Shown: positions 10,451 to 19,262, counted from the stretch's first letter. The stretch is DNA of 64,000 nucleotides from Hydrocarboniphaga sp965279055 (GCF_965279055.1 NZ_OZ257125.1:4278001-4342000), one strand, 5' to 3'. Translations and numbers: made by a program. Notes: generated by a model from the letters alone, not told the origin.

Positions 10451-10490
10451 AAAAAAGCGCGGGCCGGTTGTTCGGCTCCGCGCTTTTTTA
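10451..10490. terminator. Rho-independent terminator, usable both ways
   Basis: A run of six A, then stem GCGCGG-GCCG / CGGC-t-CCGCGC, then a run of T. It lies just after the mmsA stop, with tracts on both sides. Confidence 0.85.
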
Positions 10491-10521
10491 TTGCCTGAAC
10501 TACTGCACGGCGTCCTGGCCT

Positions 10522-10602
10522 GTCATTCCCGCGAAGGCGGGAATCCAGTGCTTCGAGAGCCGCGCCAGGCGTCCCTGGATTCCCGCCTTCGCGGGAATGA
10601 CG
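10522..10602. repeat. Inverted repeat, family 3
   Basis: GTCATTCCCGCGAAGGCGGG and its complement face each other across about 30 bases; each arm contains its own small hairpin. It lies between the convergent mmsA and lipoyl-protein genes. A degraded half (CCCCGCTTTCGCGGGAGCGAC) is seen at 31377-31397. Confidence 0.85.
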
Positions 10603-10610
10603 GCGTCGCC

Positions 10611-10841
10611 TTAAACGATCTCGCCGATCACGGTGCCGACGTCGAGCACGTCGCCGGCGGGGAGTTTCTGCACCAGCTTGCCGGACGCAGGGGCTGCGAT
10701 CTCCTGCACCGACTTGCCGGTTTCCAGCGAGTAGATCGGATCGCCTTCCTTGACCTGGGTGCCGTCGGCGACCAGCCATTCGGTCAGCGTGCCCTCGGTC
10801 ATGGACATTTCGAGTTTCGGAATCGTCAGTACAGTCGCCAT
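10611..10841 (-). CDS. Free-standing lipoyl (biotinyl-lipoyl) domain protein
   Basis: A 76-residue protein that is nothing but one lipoyl domain. The lipoylated lysine is residue 43 in L-E-T-G-K-S, flanked by the usual hairpin glycines. Lipoyl domains normally form the N-terminus of E2. Here the E2 core encoded at 13037-13795 has none, so this protein probably serves as its swinging arm, shuttling the acyl group from the E1 at 10870-12909. The two genes are 28 bases apart. No E3 dihydrolipoyl dehydrogenase is in the window. Confidence 0.9.
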   Translation of the reverse strand: MATVLTIPKLEMSMTEGTLTEWLVADGTQVKEGDPIYSLETGKSVQEIAAPASGKLVQKLPAGDVLDVGTVIGEIV

Positions 10842-10869
10842 CTCGTTTGCGTTCCTTGACTAGCCTGAA

Positions 10870-12909
10870 TTAGTGCTTGAAAGCGACGATTTGCCGCACG
10901 CGCGCCGCGATGTCCTTGGCGTACGGAATCTGGTTGAACTCGACTTCGCGCGAATAGCCGATAGGCGCGAACACCGCGCCCAGGCGGCCCACCGGCGCCT
11001 TCAGCGTGGAGAACTGTTCTTCGCCGATCGTGCTGGCGATTTCGGCGCCGAAGCCGCCGAACTCGGTGGCCGCGTGCACCACCAGTGCACGCCGCGTCTT
11101 CTTCACCGAATCCAGTACGCGCGCATAGTCTATCGGCACCAGACTGCGCAGGTCGACGACCTCGCAGCTGATGCCCTCGTTCTGCAACTCGGTCGCGGCG
11201 GCCAGGCATTCGTGCACTTCCCAGCCGTAGGACACCAGCGTGATATCGCTGCCTTCGCGACGCACTTTGGCCACGCCCAGCGGGATGCGGTAGTCCTCGA
11301 CCGGCACGTCGCCCTTGCTGCCGCGCAGCAGCTTGATCGATTCGAGGAAGATGACCGGATCCTCGTCGAAGATGCTGCTCAGCAGCAGGCCCTTGGCGTC
11401 GAACGGCGTGCTCGGCATGACCACCTTCAGGCCTGGCACATGCGTGAACCAGGCTTCGAGCGACTGCGAATGCTGGGCGCCATTTCCGCCGAGGCCGCCG
11501 CCGACCATCATGCGGATCACCATCGGCACGTGGGTCGCGCCGCCGGACATGAAACGCTGCTTGGCCGCGTGATTGAAGATCGGGTCCATGCAAACGCCGG
11601 CGAAGTCGTTGAACATGATCTCCGCGATCGGCCGCATGCCGACCAGCGCGGCACCGACGCCGCAACCGATGATCGCCTGCTCGGCGATCGGCGTATCCAG
11701 CACGCGGTCGGCACCGTACTTGGCCTGCAGGCCCTTGGACGTACCGAATACGCCACCCGGCTTGCCGACATCCTCACCGAACGAGAACACGCCCTTGTCC
11801 AGCTCGATCGCGGTGGCCTGCGCCTGGATCACCGCCTCCAGCATCAGCATGTTCTTGGTTTCGCCGGTCGGCTCGACCTCCGCCTCGCGCCGCGGATACT
11901 GGCCGCGGACCGGCACGTTGCCGACGTCGGCATAGACGTCGAGCAGCATCTCTTCTTTCGGGCACGACGGAGACGCCATCGCCTTGGCCATCGCGGCCTC
12001 CACTTCGGCGCGCGCGGCCTCTTCGATCTCGGCCAGCTGGGCTTCGGTGGCGGCGCCGGACTCGATCAGCAGCGCGCGGGTGCGCGGCACCGGCCAGGCC
12101 TCCTTGCCCGCGAGCAATTCTTCTTTCGGCGCGTTGTGATTGTCGCCGATGCCGGCATGCGGGCCGAGGCGATAGGTAGTGGCTTCGACGAAGATCGGGC
12201 CGTTGCCGGCGCGAATCTCCGCTATGACGTCCTTCATGCCGTTGTAGAACGCGGCCGGATCGTTGCCGTCGAGTTTCACGCCCTTGAAGCCGTAACCGGC
12301 GGCACGCGAGGCGAGGTCCTTGCTGGCGGTGTAGCCGGCGTACGGGGTGTATTCGCCCCACTGGTTGTTCTGGCACAGGAAGATCACCGGCAGCTTCCAG
12401 CTGCCGGCGAAGTTCATCGCTTCGTGCACGGCGCCGATGCTGGTGGCGCCGTCACCGAAATTGACGATGGTCACGCGATCTTCGCCGCGCGATTTGGCGG
12501 CGAAGGCCAGGCCGTTGGCGATCGGTGCGCCAGCGCCGACGATGGCCGTCGTGAGCATCGAGCCCGAGGCCGGGTCGGAAATATGCGGCGCGCCGCCCTT
12601 GCCCTTGTTGACGCCGCCGACGCGGGCCAGGGCTTCGGAGAACAGGCCTTCGAGATCCAGACCCTTGGCCACCTGGTCGTGGATGCCGCGATAGGTGGTC
12701 ACCATGTAGTCGCGCTTGCTGGTCAGCTGCGAAATCGTCGCCGGGATCACTTCCTGACCCGTTGCCGGCCAGTAGGCAAACAGAAATTTGCCGGCCGACA
12801 GCCCTGCCTGGATGCCCTTGTCGACGGCGCGGATGCGCGCCATCTGGCGATAGATTTCGACCAGGGTCGCCGAATCGATAGCCGCGCCACTTCCGGTTTT
12901 AACTTGCAT
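10870..12909 (-). CDS. 2-oxoacid dehydrogenase E1, alpha and beta subunits fused
   Basis: A 679-residue thiamine-diphosphate enzyme. Residues 1 to about 345 match E1-alpha, with the ThDP motif G-D-G (152-154) ending in N-N (181-182). The rest matches E1-beta (F-G-E-D-V-G, then P-I-A-E-Q-A-I-I-G). It decarboxylates a 2-oxoacid and acylates the lipoyl domain; the acceptor could be pyruvate, a branched oxoacid or acetoin. The ATG at 12909 is chosen: it follows AGGACGAGAG, and the open frame beyond it covers the operator candidate at 12995. It is probably transcribed with the lipoyl gene. Confidence 0.9.
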   Translation of the reverse strand: MQVKTGSGAAIDSATLVEIYRQMARIRAVDKGIQAGLSAGKFLFAYWPATGQEVIPATISQLTSKRDYMVTTYRGIHDQVAKGLDLEGLFSEALARVGGVNKGKGGAPHISDPASGSMLTTAIVGAGAPIANGLAFAAKSRGEDRVTIVNFGDGATSIGAVHEAMNFAGSWKLPVIFLCQNNQWGEYTPYAGYTASKDLASRAAGYGFKGVKLDGNDPAAFYNGMKDVIAEIRAGNGPIFVEATTYRLGPHAGIGDNHNAPKEELLAGKEAWPVPRTRALLIESGAATEAQLAEIEEAARAEVEAAMAKAMASPSCPKEEMLLDVYADVGNVPVRGQYPRREAEVEPTGETKNMLMLEAVIQAQATAIELDKGVFSFGEDVGKPGGVFGTSKGLQAKYGADRVLDTPIAEQAIIGCGVGAALVGMRPIAEIMFNDFAGVCMDPIFNHAAKQRFMSGGATHVPMVIRMMVGGGLGGNGAQHSQSLEAWFTHVPGLKVVMPSTPFDAKGLLLSSIFDEDPVIFLESIKLLRGSKGDVPVEDYRIPLGVAKVRREGSDITLVSYGWEVHECLAAATELQNEGISCEVVDLRSLVPIDYARVLDSVKKTRRALVVHAATEFGGFGAEIASTIGEEQFSTLKAPVGRLGAVFAPIGYSREVEFNQIPYAKDIAARVRQIVAFKH

Positions 12910-12994
12910 GCTCTCGTCCTGATTCGTTTCGTTGGTCGGTGCGTCGATTCCGTAAGCCCGTGCAGCGCCCTGATCGATCGCCCGCCCTGAAGTC

Positions 12995-13006
12995 AACAGT
13001 GTAGTT
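12995..13006. promoter_or_regulatory. RACA-N4-TGTY operator candidate
   Basis: AACA-GTGT-AGTT followed by CA. One base of the right half deviates. It is located 85 bases before the E1 start and just after the E2 gene, implying a separate promoter for E1 plus lipoyl protein. Confidence 0.55.
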
Positions 13007-13036
13007 CAATAGGCCCGGCAAAGCTGCGGCAGCGCC

Positions 13037-13795
13037 TCAGCTGAACTCGAAGGCCTCGAGCTGCTCGGCGAACGCCCGGGTAAACCGCGCTGCGTCGGCG
13101 CCGTTGATCACGCGGTGGTCGTAGCTCAGCGACAGCGGCAGCAGCTGGCGCAGCACCGGCCGGCCCTCGGCGTCCGGCAGGAAGCGATCCTGGGCGCGGG
13201 TGATGCCGAGGATCGCCACCTCCGGCGCATTGATGATGGGCGAGAAACTGGTGCCGCCGATATGGCCGAGCGAGGACAGCGAAAAACAGCCGCCGGACAT
13301 CTCCGCGATCGACAGGCCCTTGGTCCGCGCCTTCTCGGACACGCGCGTCACTTCCTCGACGATCTCGCCGATGCTCTTCTTGTCGGCATCGCGCACCACC
13401 GGCACCAGCAGGCCGGTCGGCACGTCGACGGCGATACCGATGTGGTAGTACTTTTTCGAGTAGATCGTGGCGCCGTCGGCACTCAGCGAACTGTTGAACA
13501 CCGGGAAGCGCTGCAGGCAGGCCACCGCGGCCTTGATCATCGCCGGCAGCAGGGTGCGCTTGGCATCCGGATGCGCCGCGTTCCAGGCCTTGCGCCGCTT
13601 TTCGAAACCGGTGATGTCGGCCTCGTCGTTGTGCGTCACATGCGGAATCGTGCTCCAGTTGCGCTGCATCACGCGGCCGACGTAGTGCTGGATCTTGCCG
13701 ACCGGGCGCGCCTCGACCGGGCCGAAAACCGACAGGTCGTCGGCCGGCCAGGGCAAGGGCGCGAGCGGCGCGGCAGGCGGTTTGGTGTCACTCAT
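13037..13795 (-). CDS. 2-oxoacid dehydrogenase E2 catalytic core lacking lipoyl domain
   Basis: A 252-residue acyltransferase core. The active-site motif D-H-R-V-I-N-G lies near residue 227, with aspartate-to-asparagine at the sixth position, as I recall for Pseudomonas/Azotobacter pyruvate E2. The N-terminus starts with a short Pro/Ala stretch and goes straight into the core; there is no lipoyl domain and no recognisable peripheral subunit-binding domain. It should pass the acyl group from a lipoyl arm to CoA, with the free lipoyl protein as the obvious partner. Its ATG overlaps the stop of the upstream EthD-like gene by four bases. Confidence 0.88.
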   Translation of the reverse strand: MSDTKPPAAPLAPLPWPADDLSVFGPVEARPVGKIQHYVGRVMQRNWSTIPHVTHNDEADITGFEKRRKAWNAAHPDAKRTLLPAMIKAAVACLQRFPVFNSSLSADGATIYSKKYYHIGIAVDVPTGLLVPVVRDADKKSIGEIVEEVTRVSEKARTKGLSIAEMSGGCFSLSSLGHIGGTSFSPIINAPEVAILGITRAQDRFLPDAEGRPVLRQLLPLSLSYDHRVINGADAARFTRAFAEQLEAFEFS

Positions 13796-14175
13796 GTCTT
13801 GGTCTCTATGTTTGACAGGCGATCGGGCGAGGCGGCGCTCGCGGCATCCATTTGCAGCACTTCCCAGAACACCGGCTGCGCGTCGCTGACCGCGGCGCTG
13901 CGCGGCATGCGCCCGCTGATCACGCGCGCATTCATCTCGTCGATGAAGCCCTGCAGGTCATCGGTCTGGACTTCGAACACGGCGACGTAGCGATGCGCGT
14001 CCGGCGCCGGCCGCACCTGCGTCGCCGCCACCGCGCCGCGACGCCCCCAGATCACGCCCGGCAGCGCCATGATGTCGTCGAAGTGCCGGGCGATGAAGTC
14101 GCGATATTCCGCGTCCAGCCCCGGCGCCGCGTTGCTGTGAACCATGAACAGGTAACGGGACATGCGCGGCGACAT
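13792..14175 (-). CDS. EthD-like dimeric alpha/beta-barrel protein
   Basis: A 127-residue small protein (M-S-R-Y-L-F-M-V-H-S-N-A-A-P-G near its start) resembling EthD or antibiotic-biosynthesis-monooxygenase dimeric barrels. No function can be assigned. The start could be ATG 14175 or the ATG at 14163; neither has a strong ribosome site. I chose the longer one because it sits six bases from the upstream stop. It is sandwiched between the AhpD-like and E2 genes and is translationally coupled to E2. Confidence 0.65.
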   Translation of the reverse strand: MSPRMSRYLFMVHSNAAPGLDAEYRDFIARHFDDIMALPGVIWGRRGAVAATQVRPAPDAHRYVAVFEVQTDDLQGFIDEMNARVISGRMPRSAAVSDAQPVFWEVLQMDAASAASPDRLSNIETKT

Positions 14176-14180
14176 CGCGA

Positions 14181-14825
14181 TCAGGGTCGCGCCTGCGAGT
14201 TCAGCAGCTGCTCGCGTATCGCCGGGTCCAGCGGCGGCGCGCTGCCCTCGATCGGCATGTCGGTGCTGTTGATCACCAGCGCCAGCGTGCCGTAGCAGCC
14301 GAACAGGAACACCAGGTCGAGCATCTGCTTGTGGTCGTAGCGCCGCGACAGCCGCGACCAGCTCGCCGGCGTGATCCGCGACAGCGCGTGCAGCTCGTCG
14401 ACGGCGCGCACCAGATCGGCATCGCCGGCCGGCCAGCCGGCCGCGTCCGGGCCCTGGCGCAGCCATTGAATCTCGTCGTCGGAGAGGCCCGCGCGCTTGC
14501 CCAGGATCATGTGCTGCACCAGCTCGTATTCCGAATGCATCAGCCAGCTCAGCCGCAGGATCACGATCTCGCGATCGCGATACGGCAGGCTGCTGGCGCC
14601 GGCGACGTGGGCGTTCAGCGTCATGAAGGCCCTGGCCAGCGCCGGGTAATGGGCCAACAGGCCGAGCACGTTCATGCCGCGCACCTGGCGCTCGCCCGCG
14701 TTCCAGCCATTGATAACGAATTCGTAACTCTTCGGAAAGGCCGCCAGGGCCTGTTTTGCCGCCTCATCCCAGTCCGATGGCAGCTGGGGAACAATGCGCG
14801 GCGACGCCGGATGATCCTGAGTCAA
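14181..14825 (-). CDS. Carboxymuconolactone decarboxylase/AhpD-like protein
   Basis: A 214-residue helical protein with the family signature R-E-I-V-I-L-R-L-S-W, then S-E-Y-E-L-V-Q-H. The usual C-x-x-C of peroxidatic AhpD is absent (the position reads S-E-Y-E), so disulfide chemistry is unlikely. The start is taken as TTG 14825, because a near-perfect GGAGGAG lies five bases before it. The GTG at 14846 lies upstream of that site and is less likely. It is the first gene of a leftward unit with the EthD-like and E2 genes. An operator candidate lies at 14899. Confidence 0.78.
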   Translation of the reverse strand: MTQDHPASPRIVPQLPSDWDEAAKQALAAFPKSYEFVINGWNAGERQVRGMNVLGLLAHYPALARAFMTLNAHVAGASSLPYRDREIVILRLSWLMHSEYELVQHMILGKRAGLSDDEIQWLRQGPDAAGWPAGDADLVRAVDELHALSRITPASWSRLSRRYDHKQMLDLVFLFGCYGTLALVINSTDMPIEGSAPPLDPAIREQLLNSQARP

Positions 14826-14898
14826 GAAAGCTCCTCCGCGAGTCACGACGATGGTGCCGCCGGCAGGCGGAGCCGAGTCACTGACCTTGCTTATTATA

Positions 14899-14910
14899 GA
14901 CAGCGCTGTT
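14899..14910. promoter_or_regulatory. RACA-N4-TGTY operator candidate
   Basis: GACA-GCGC-TGTT-CA next to an AT-rich TTATTATAGA stretch, 73 bases before the TTG start of the AhpD-like gene. Confidence 0.7.
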
Positions 14911-15034
14911 CACTTGGATTGTATGCCAGCGCCGGCCGTCGAGGCAAAGCGGCGGCGCGACGCGAAATGTAGCGATCCGGCCATGCATTGTCGCGACCTC
15001 ACCGCGCGAGACACCGATCGGCCCGGCCTTATCC

Positions 15035-15046
15035 AACACTATTGTT
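15035..15046. promoter_or_regulatory. RACA-N4-TGTY operator candidate
   Basis: AACA-CTAT-TGTT-GA, 63 bases before the MFS transporter start. Together with the copy at 14899 it gives each side of this divergent promoter its own site. Confidence 0.7.
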
Positions 15047-15109
15047 GATTGTTGCGACGCAACGCGAGTAGCCTCGCAGCGCCCCGCGCACCACGGAAGA
15101 CGCCTCATC

Positions 15110-16480
15110 ATGTTCCAAGCCAGCGTTGCCTCCGCCAGTGAGCCGGCCCAGCAGCTTGCCTACCCTCGCAGCGCCGTCGCCTGGTATGCAGCGGCGGTAC
15201 TGGCCACGATGTACTGGCTGTCGGTACTCGACCGCTTCATCATCTCGCTGCTGGTCGGCCCGATCAAGGCGGACCTGGGCATCTCCGACACGCAGTTCGG
15301 GCTGCTCAACGGCTTCGCTTTCGCGATCACCTTCTGCCTGTTCGGCCTGCTCGCCGGCGCGGTCGCGGATCGCTTCAGCCGGCGCTGGGTGATCTTCAGC
15401 GGCGTCTCGATCTGGTCGATCTCCACCGCGCTGTGCGGCACTGCGCAGAGCTTCGGCTCGCTGCTGACGGCTCGCGTCGGCGTCGGTGCCGGCGAAGCGG
15501 CACTGTCGCCGGCGGCGACGTCGATGCTCACCGACCTGTTCCCGCGCGACCGCCTGACGCTGGCGTTCGCGGTGTTCGCGCTGGGCTCGACCATCGGCTC
15601 GGGCTGCGCCTACCTGTTCGGCGGCCTGATCATCGAGGCGGTGTCCAAGCACGCCACGGTGGCGCTGCCGCTGATCGGCGAAGTGCGCTCCTGGCAGGCG
15701 GTATTCTTCATCGTCGGCATTCCCGGCGCGCTGATGTCCCTGCTGATGTTCACGGTGCCCGAGCCGCTGCGTCGCGGCCGCCTCGCGGTCAACACCAGCT
15801 GGACTTTCGTCGTCACCGCGTACCGCGACCTGATCCGCTTTCTGCGTACGCAACCGCGCTTCTTCGTCAGCCACTACGTCGGATTCGGCCTGGTGTCGGC
15901 GACGATCACCGGCACCGGCAGCTGGCTCGCCGCCTTCATGGGTCGCACGTTCGGCTGGCACTTCGGCCAGATCGGCCTGGTGCTGGGCGCCATCGTCGCC
16001 ATCTCCGGCATCTTCGGCCCGCTGGTCAGCGGCCGCTTTATCGACGTGATGGTCCGCCGCGGTCAGCGCGACGCGCAGTTCCTGTGGTACGGCAGCTGCC
16101 TGATCCTCGCCGCGCCTGCGGGCGTCGTCGCGTTGACGTCGACGTCGCCGCTGATCTTCATCGTCTTCATCACCATGTTCCAGCTGCTGACCAGCTCGAT
16201 CTCCGCCTGCAGCAACGCGGCGCTGAATCTGGTCACGCCCAATGCGCTGCGCGGCACCGGCGTGTCGTTCTACGGTGCGACCGCCGGCCTGATCGGCGTC
16301 AGCGTCGGGCCCTTGCTGATGGGCGCGATCTCGGATCACGTATTCCACAGCGAAGCCGCGATCGGCTACGGCATGGCCGTGGTGATCGCGATCTTTCTTC
16401 CGCTGGCCGCGGCGATGCTGCTGACCGGGCGCAAGCACATGCGCCAGGCGGTGCTCGCGGCCGAGCTGGCGCCGGCCTGA
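15110..16480 (+). CDS. MFS transporter, spinster-like type
   Basis: A 456-residue membrane protein with about twelve hydrophobic segments. It carries the A-type loop motif G-A-V-A-D-R-F-S-R-R-W between helices 2 and 3. The start M-F-Q-A-S-V and the segment Y-W-L-S-V-L-D-R-F-I match MFS carriers found in aromatic and terpenoid catabolic clusters. It probably moves a small organic acid or lipid across the inner membrane; direction and substrate are unknown. It is followed after 25 bases by an acyl-CoA synthetase-like gene, which suggests uptake coupled to activation. Confidence 0.88.
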   Translation: MFQASVASASEPAQQLAYPRSAVAWYAAAVLATMYWLSVLDRFIISLLVGPIKADLGISDTQFGLLNGFAFAITFCLFGLLAGAVADRFSRRWVIFSGVSIWSISTALCGTAQSFGSLLTARVGVGAGEAALSPAATSMLTDLFPRDRLTLAFAVFALGSTIGSGCAYLFGGLIIEAVSKHATVALPLIGEVRSWQAVFFIVGIPGALMSLLMFTVPEPLRRGRLAVNTSWTFVVTAYRDLIRFLRTQPRFFVSHYVGFGLVSATITGTGSWLAAFMGRTFGWHFGQIGLVLGAIVAISGIFGPLVSGRFIDVMVRRGQRDAQFLWYGSCLILAAPAGVVALTSTSPLIFIVFITMFQLLTSSISACSNAALNLVTPNALRGTGVSFYGATAGLIGVSVGPLLMGAISDHVFHSEAAIGYGMAVVIAIFLPLAAAMLLTGRKHMRQAVLAAELAPA

Positions 16481-16505
16481 AGCCGTCGGCGGTGCAGGGC
16501 AAGGC

Positions 16506-17966
16506 ATGAGCGGCACCCTGGAATCGCTCTGCGCCCGCGCGCTGGCGCGCGCGGCCGATCACGCGGCGATCGAGTACGAAAAGCGCTGGTACGACTGGGG
16601 CGAGATGCGCCGTGTCGCGCAGCGACTGCAAGCGCTGATGGACGCCAGCGGCAGCGACGGCCCGGTCGCCTTCGTGCCGCGCAACCGGCCCTCCGCGATC
16701 GCCGCGTTGTTCGGCCTGCTCGCACGAGGCCGCCAGCTGCGCATGGTCTACGCGTTCCAGTCACCGGCCGCGATCGCAGGCGATATCGGCAAGCTCGATG
16801 CGGCCATCGTCGTCGCCGCAGCCGAAGACTTCTCAGACGAGCTGCGCGCGGTGCTGCAACAGCGGCAGATCGTCGGCATAGCCCTGAGCGAAATGGACGC
16901 GGTCGCGATCGACACGATCCAGCGCGGCCGGCGCCGCGACAGCCGCGACACGCGCGTGCAGCCGCGCATCGATATCCTCACCAGTGGCACCACCGGTCCG
17001 CCCAAGCCTTTCAGCGTCAGCTACGAACTGATCGCGCGCCATCACGTCGGCGCGCTCAGCGACTTGTCGCAGCAGCCACCGGCGCTGCTGTGCTTTCCGC
17101 TGGGCAACATCACCGGCATCTATTCGACGATTCCGCCGCTGATCAAGGGCCAGCGCGCGGTGCTGCTGGATCGGTTCAGCGTCGCCGGCTGGCACGACTA
17201 CGTGAAGCGTTTCCGCCCCACGCACAGCGGCATGCCGCCGGCCGGCCTGCAGATGCTGCTGGACGCGCAGATTCCGCCCGAGGACCTGTCCAGCCTGCGC
17301 GCGCTGGGCACCGGCGCGGCGCCGCTGGATCCGAACGTGCAGCGCGCTTTCGAGGCGCGCTATGGCATCCCGATCCTGCTGTCCTACGGCGCCACCGAAT
17401 TCGGCGGCCCGGTGTCGGCGATGACCGCCGATCTGCATGCGCAATGGGGCGATGCCAAGTTCGGCAGCGTCGGCCGCGCGCTGCCGGGCGCGCGCCTGCG
17501 CATCGTCGACGAAGACAGCGGCGCACCGCTGCCGCCCGGCAGCGAAGGCCTGCTCGAAGTGGTGTCGCCGCGCATCGGCCCGGACTGGATCCGCACGTCC
17601 GACATCGCCGTACTCGACGCCGACGGCTTCCTGTTCTGCCGCGGCCGCGCCGACGGCGCGATCATGCGCGGCGGCTTCAAGCTGCTGCCCGAAGTCATCG
17701 AACGCGCGCTGCTGCTGCATCCGGCGATCTCGGCCGCGGCCGCTACCGGTATCGACGATGCGCGTCTCGGTCAGGTGCCGGCGGTGGCGCTGCAGATCAA
17801 GCCGGAGCACGAGACGCCGAGCGTCGCGCAGCTGGAGGCGCATCTGCGCGCCCATCTGCCGGCTACGCATATTCCGCTGCACTGGCGCTACGTCGACGCG
17901 CTGCCGCGCACACCGTCGTTCAAGGTCGACCGGCCGGCGTTGAAACGCCTGTTCATCCGCGACTGA
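16506..17966 (+). CDS. Class I adenylate-forming enzyme (acyl-CoA synthetase-like)
   Basis: A 486-residue AMP-binding protein. The P-loop-like signature L-T-S-G-T-T-G-P-P-K, the A5 region S-Y-G-A-T-E-F-G-G, the A7 aspartate region T-S-D-I-A-V-L and the C-terminal lysine (P-S-F-K-V-D-R) are all visible. It activates a carboxylate to acyl-AMP and probably acyl-CoA. The N-terminus is short for the family. It lies 25 bases after the MFS transporter and likely activates what that carrier imports. Confidence 0.87.
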   Translation: MSGTLESLCARALARAADHAAIEYEKRWYDWGEMRRVAQRLQALMDASGSDGPVAFVPRNRPSAIAALFGLLARGRQLRMVYAFQSPAAIAGDIGKLDAAIVVAAAEDFSDELRAVLQQRQIVGIALSEMDAVAIDTIQRGRRRDSRDTRVQPRIDILTSGTTGPPKPFSVSYELIARHHVGALSDLSQQPPALLCFPLGNITGIYSTIPPLIKGQRAVLLDRFSVAGWHDYVKRFRPTHSGMPPAGLQMLLDAQIPPEDLSSLRALGTGAAPLDPNVQRAFEARYGIPILLSYGATEFGGPVSAMTADLHAQWGDAKFGSVGRALPGARLRIVDEDSGAPLPPGSEGLLEVVSPRIGPDWIRTSDIAVLDADGFLFCRGRADGAIMRGGFKLLPEVIERALLLHPAISAAAATGIDDARLGQVPAVALQIKPEHETPSVAQLEAHLRAHLPATHIPLHWRYVDALPRTPSFKVDRPALKRLFIRD

Positions 17967-17978
17967 GCCGGCGTCTGC

Positions 17979-18085
17979 GTCCCTCGATACGCGCCTGCGG
18001 CGCTACTCGGGGGAACGGTGTGCTTGTGGTTTCCACTGCCCCCGTTTCCTCCCGAGTCGCCGCGACGCGGCGCATCGAGGGTCGC
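17979..18085. repeat. Long inverted-repeat element, family 1, inverted arrangement
   Basis: CCCTCGATACGCGCCTGCGG at the left and CGCGGCGCATCGAGGG at the right. The CTCGGGGGAACG / CGTTTCCTCCCGAG arms, which are outermost in the other copies, lie inside here. It sits between convergent genes. Confidence 0.7.
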
Positions 18086-18094
18086 GGGCGCAGA

Positions 18095-19177
18095 CTAAGC
18101 GGCGCCGCCGAAATCCGGAATGATCCGCGGCAGCTGCGCCGAGGTGCGGATGCCCGGCGCCGCTTCGCAGACATAGGCCACCGAGTTGACCACAGGGTGG
18201 GCGGTATACCCGGGCGTGGTCGCGGCCTTGCGCTCCAGCGGCACGGTGAAATACAGGTGCATGTCGAGCGGGCAATCGCCTTCGACTTCCACCTGCCAGC
18301 CATCGCCGCGCAGCTTCCAGTCGGCGTCGATGTCGTAGCCGACGAACCAGTTCGCGGTGAACGTCATCAGCGGCTTGCCGTTGCGCATGCCCGACACCGT
18401 GGTGCGCAGCGCGGCGACGGTGCCGGCCTTGACCACGCCAGCGGCGATCTCGATGTCGTTTCGCGCCAGCGCAACCTGGCCGCGAGCCTCGATGCTGTCG
18501 AAATCCAGGCCGACGGCGTCGGCCACCACTCTCAGTGCAGGGCCGAATTCCTCGCGCAGATAATGCACGCGGCCGGCTTCGGCCTGAGGGTTCGGCGCCT
18601 GGCCGAAACCCATGATCTGGAACAGCATCTCCGGCGAGTCGCGCGAGCTGCAATCGGCGTATTCGTTGATGTGCAGGCCGTCGAGCCGGCGCTGCAGGCT
18701 GAGCAGGGTCAGCGGCATCATCTCGGTGATGAAGCCCGGGCTGCTGCCGGTACTGTGGATCGAGCTGTTGCCGGCGCGGCAGGCCGCTTCGATACGCTCC
18801 CGCACATCCGGCGCCAACCGCGACGGCAGCGCGAACTCGGGACGCGAGGTGACGACATTGCTGCCGGCTTCGAGCAGGCGGCACAGCTCGTCGACGTTGA
18901 TGTTCTGCGGCATGTACACCACGCAGTCGGCCTTCAGCGCGACGATGTCGTCGAGGCTGCGCGTGGCACTGACGCCGATCGCAGGCAGACCACAGAGTTC
19001 GCCGGCGTCGCGCCCGGCCTTGTCCTGGCTGTACACGTAAAGCCCGACCAGTTGCATGGCCGGGTGCTCGATCAGCGCTCGCAGCGACCGCAGGCCGACG
19101 TTGCCGGTGGCCCACTGCACCACGCGATACTGCCGGGCCGGCCGTGACGTCAGAACCGCGGCGCTGGGACGTGTCAT
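18095..19177 (-). CDS. DapB-like NAD(P)-dependent reductase
   Basis: A 360-residue protein with an N-terminal Rossmann segment (V-V-Q-W-A-T-G-N-V-G), related to dihydrodipicolinate reductase and diaminopimelate dehydrogenase. Members of this subgroup are found in steroid and lipid catabolic clusters, particularly in actinobacteria, without known substrate; a role in lysine synthesis is unlikely here. The ATG follows GAGGAG. It is divergent from the MFS_3-type transporter gene. Confidence 0.75.
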   Translation of the reverse strand: MTRPSAAVLTSRPARQYRVVQWATGNVGLRSLRALIEHPAMQLVGLYVYSQDKAGRDAGELCGLPAIGVSATRSLDDIVALKADCVVYMPQNINVDELCRLLEAGSNVVTSRPEFALPSRLAPDVRERIEAACRAGNSSIHSTGSSPGFITEMMPLTLLSLQRRLDGLHINEYADCSSRDSPEMLFQIMGFGQAPNPQAEAGRVHYLREEFGPALRVVADAVGLDFDSIEARGQVALARNDIEIAAGVVKAGTVAALRTTVSGMRNGKPLMTFTANWFVGYDIDADWKLRGDGWQVEVEGDCPLDMHLYFTVPLERKAATTPGYTAHPVVNSVAYVCEAAPGIRTSAQLPRIIPDFGGAA

Positions 19178-19250
19178 GCGTTTCTCCTCGAAATATTATT
19201 GTCTTGCGGCGCAACGCAGCGAGCTGTGGAATGGCGGCACGATGCTTATG

Positions 19251-19262
19251 AACAGCACTGCT
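19251..19262. promoter_or_regulatory. Degenerate RACA-N4-TGTY operator candidate
   Basis: AACA-GCAC-TGCT. The left half is perfect and the right half is poor. An alternative reading is the compact palindrome ACAGCA-C-TGCTGT at 19252-19264. It lies in the divergent gap between the DapB-like and MFS genes. Confidence 0.4.
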
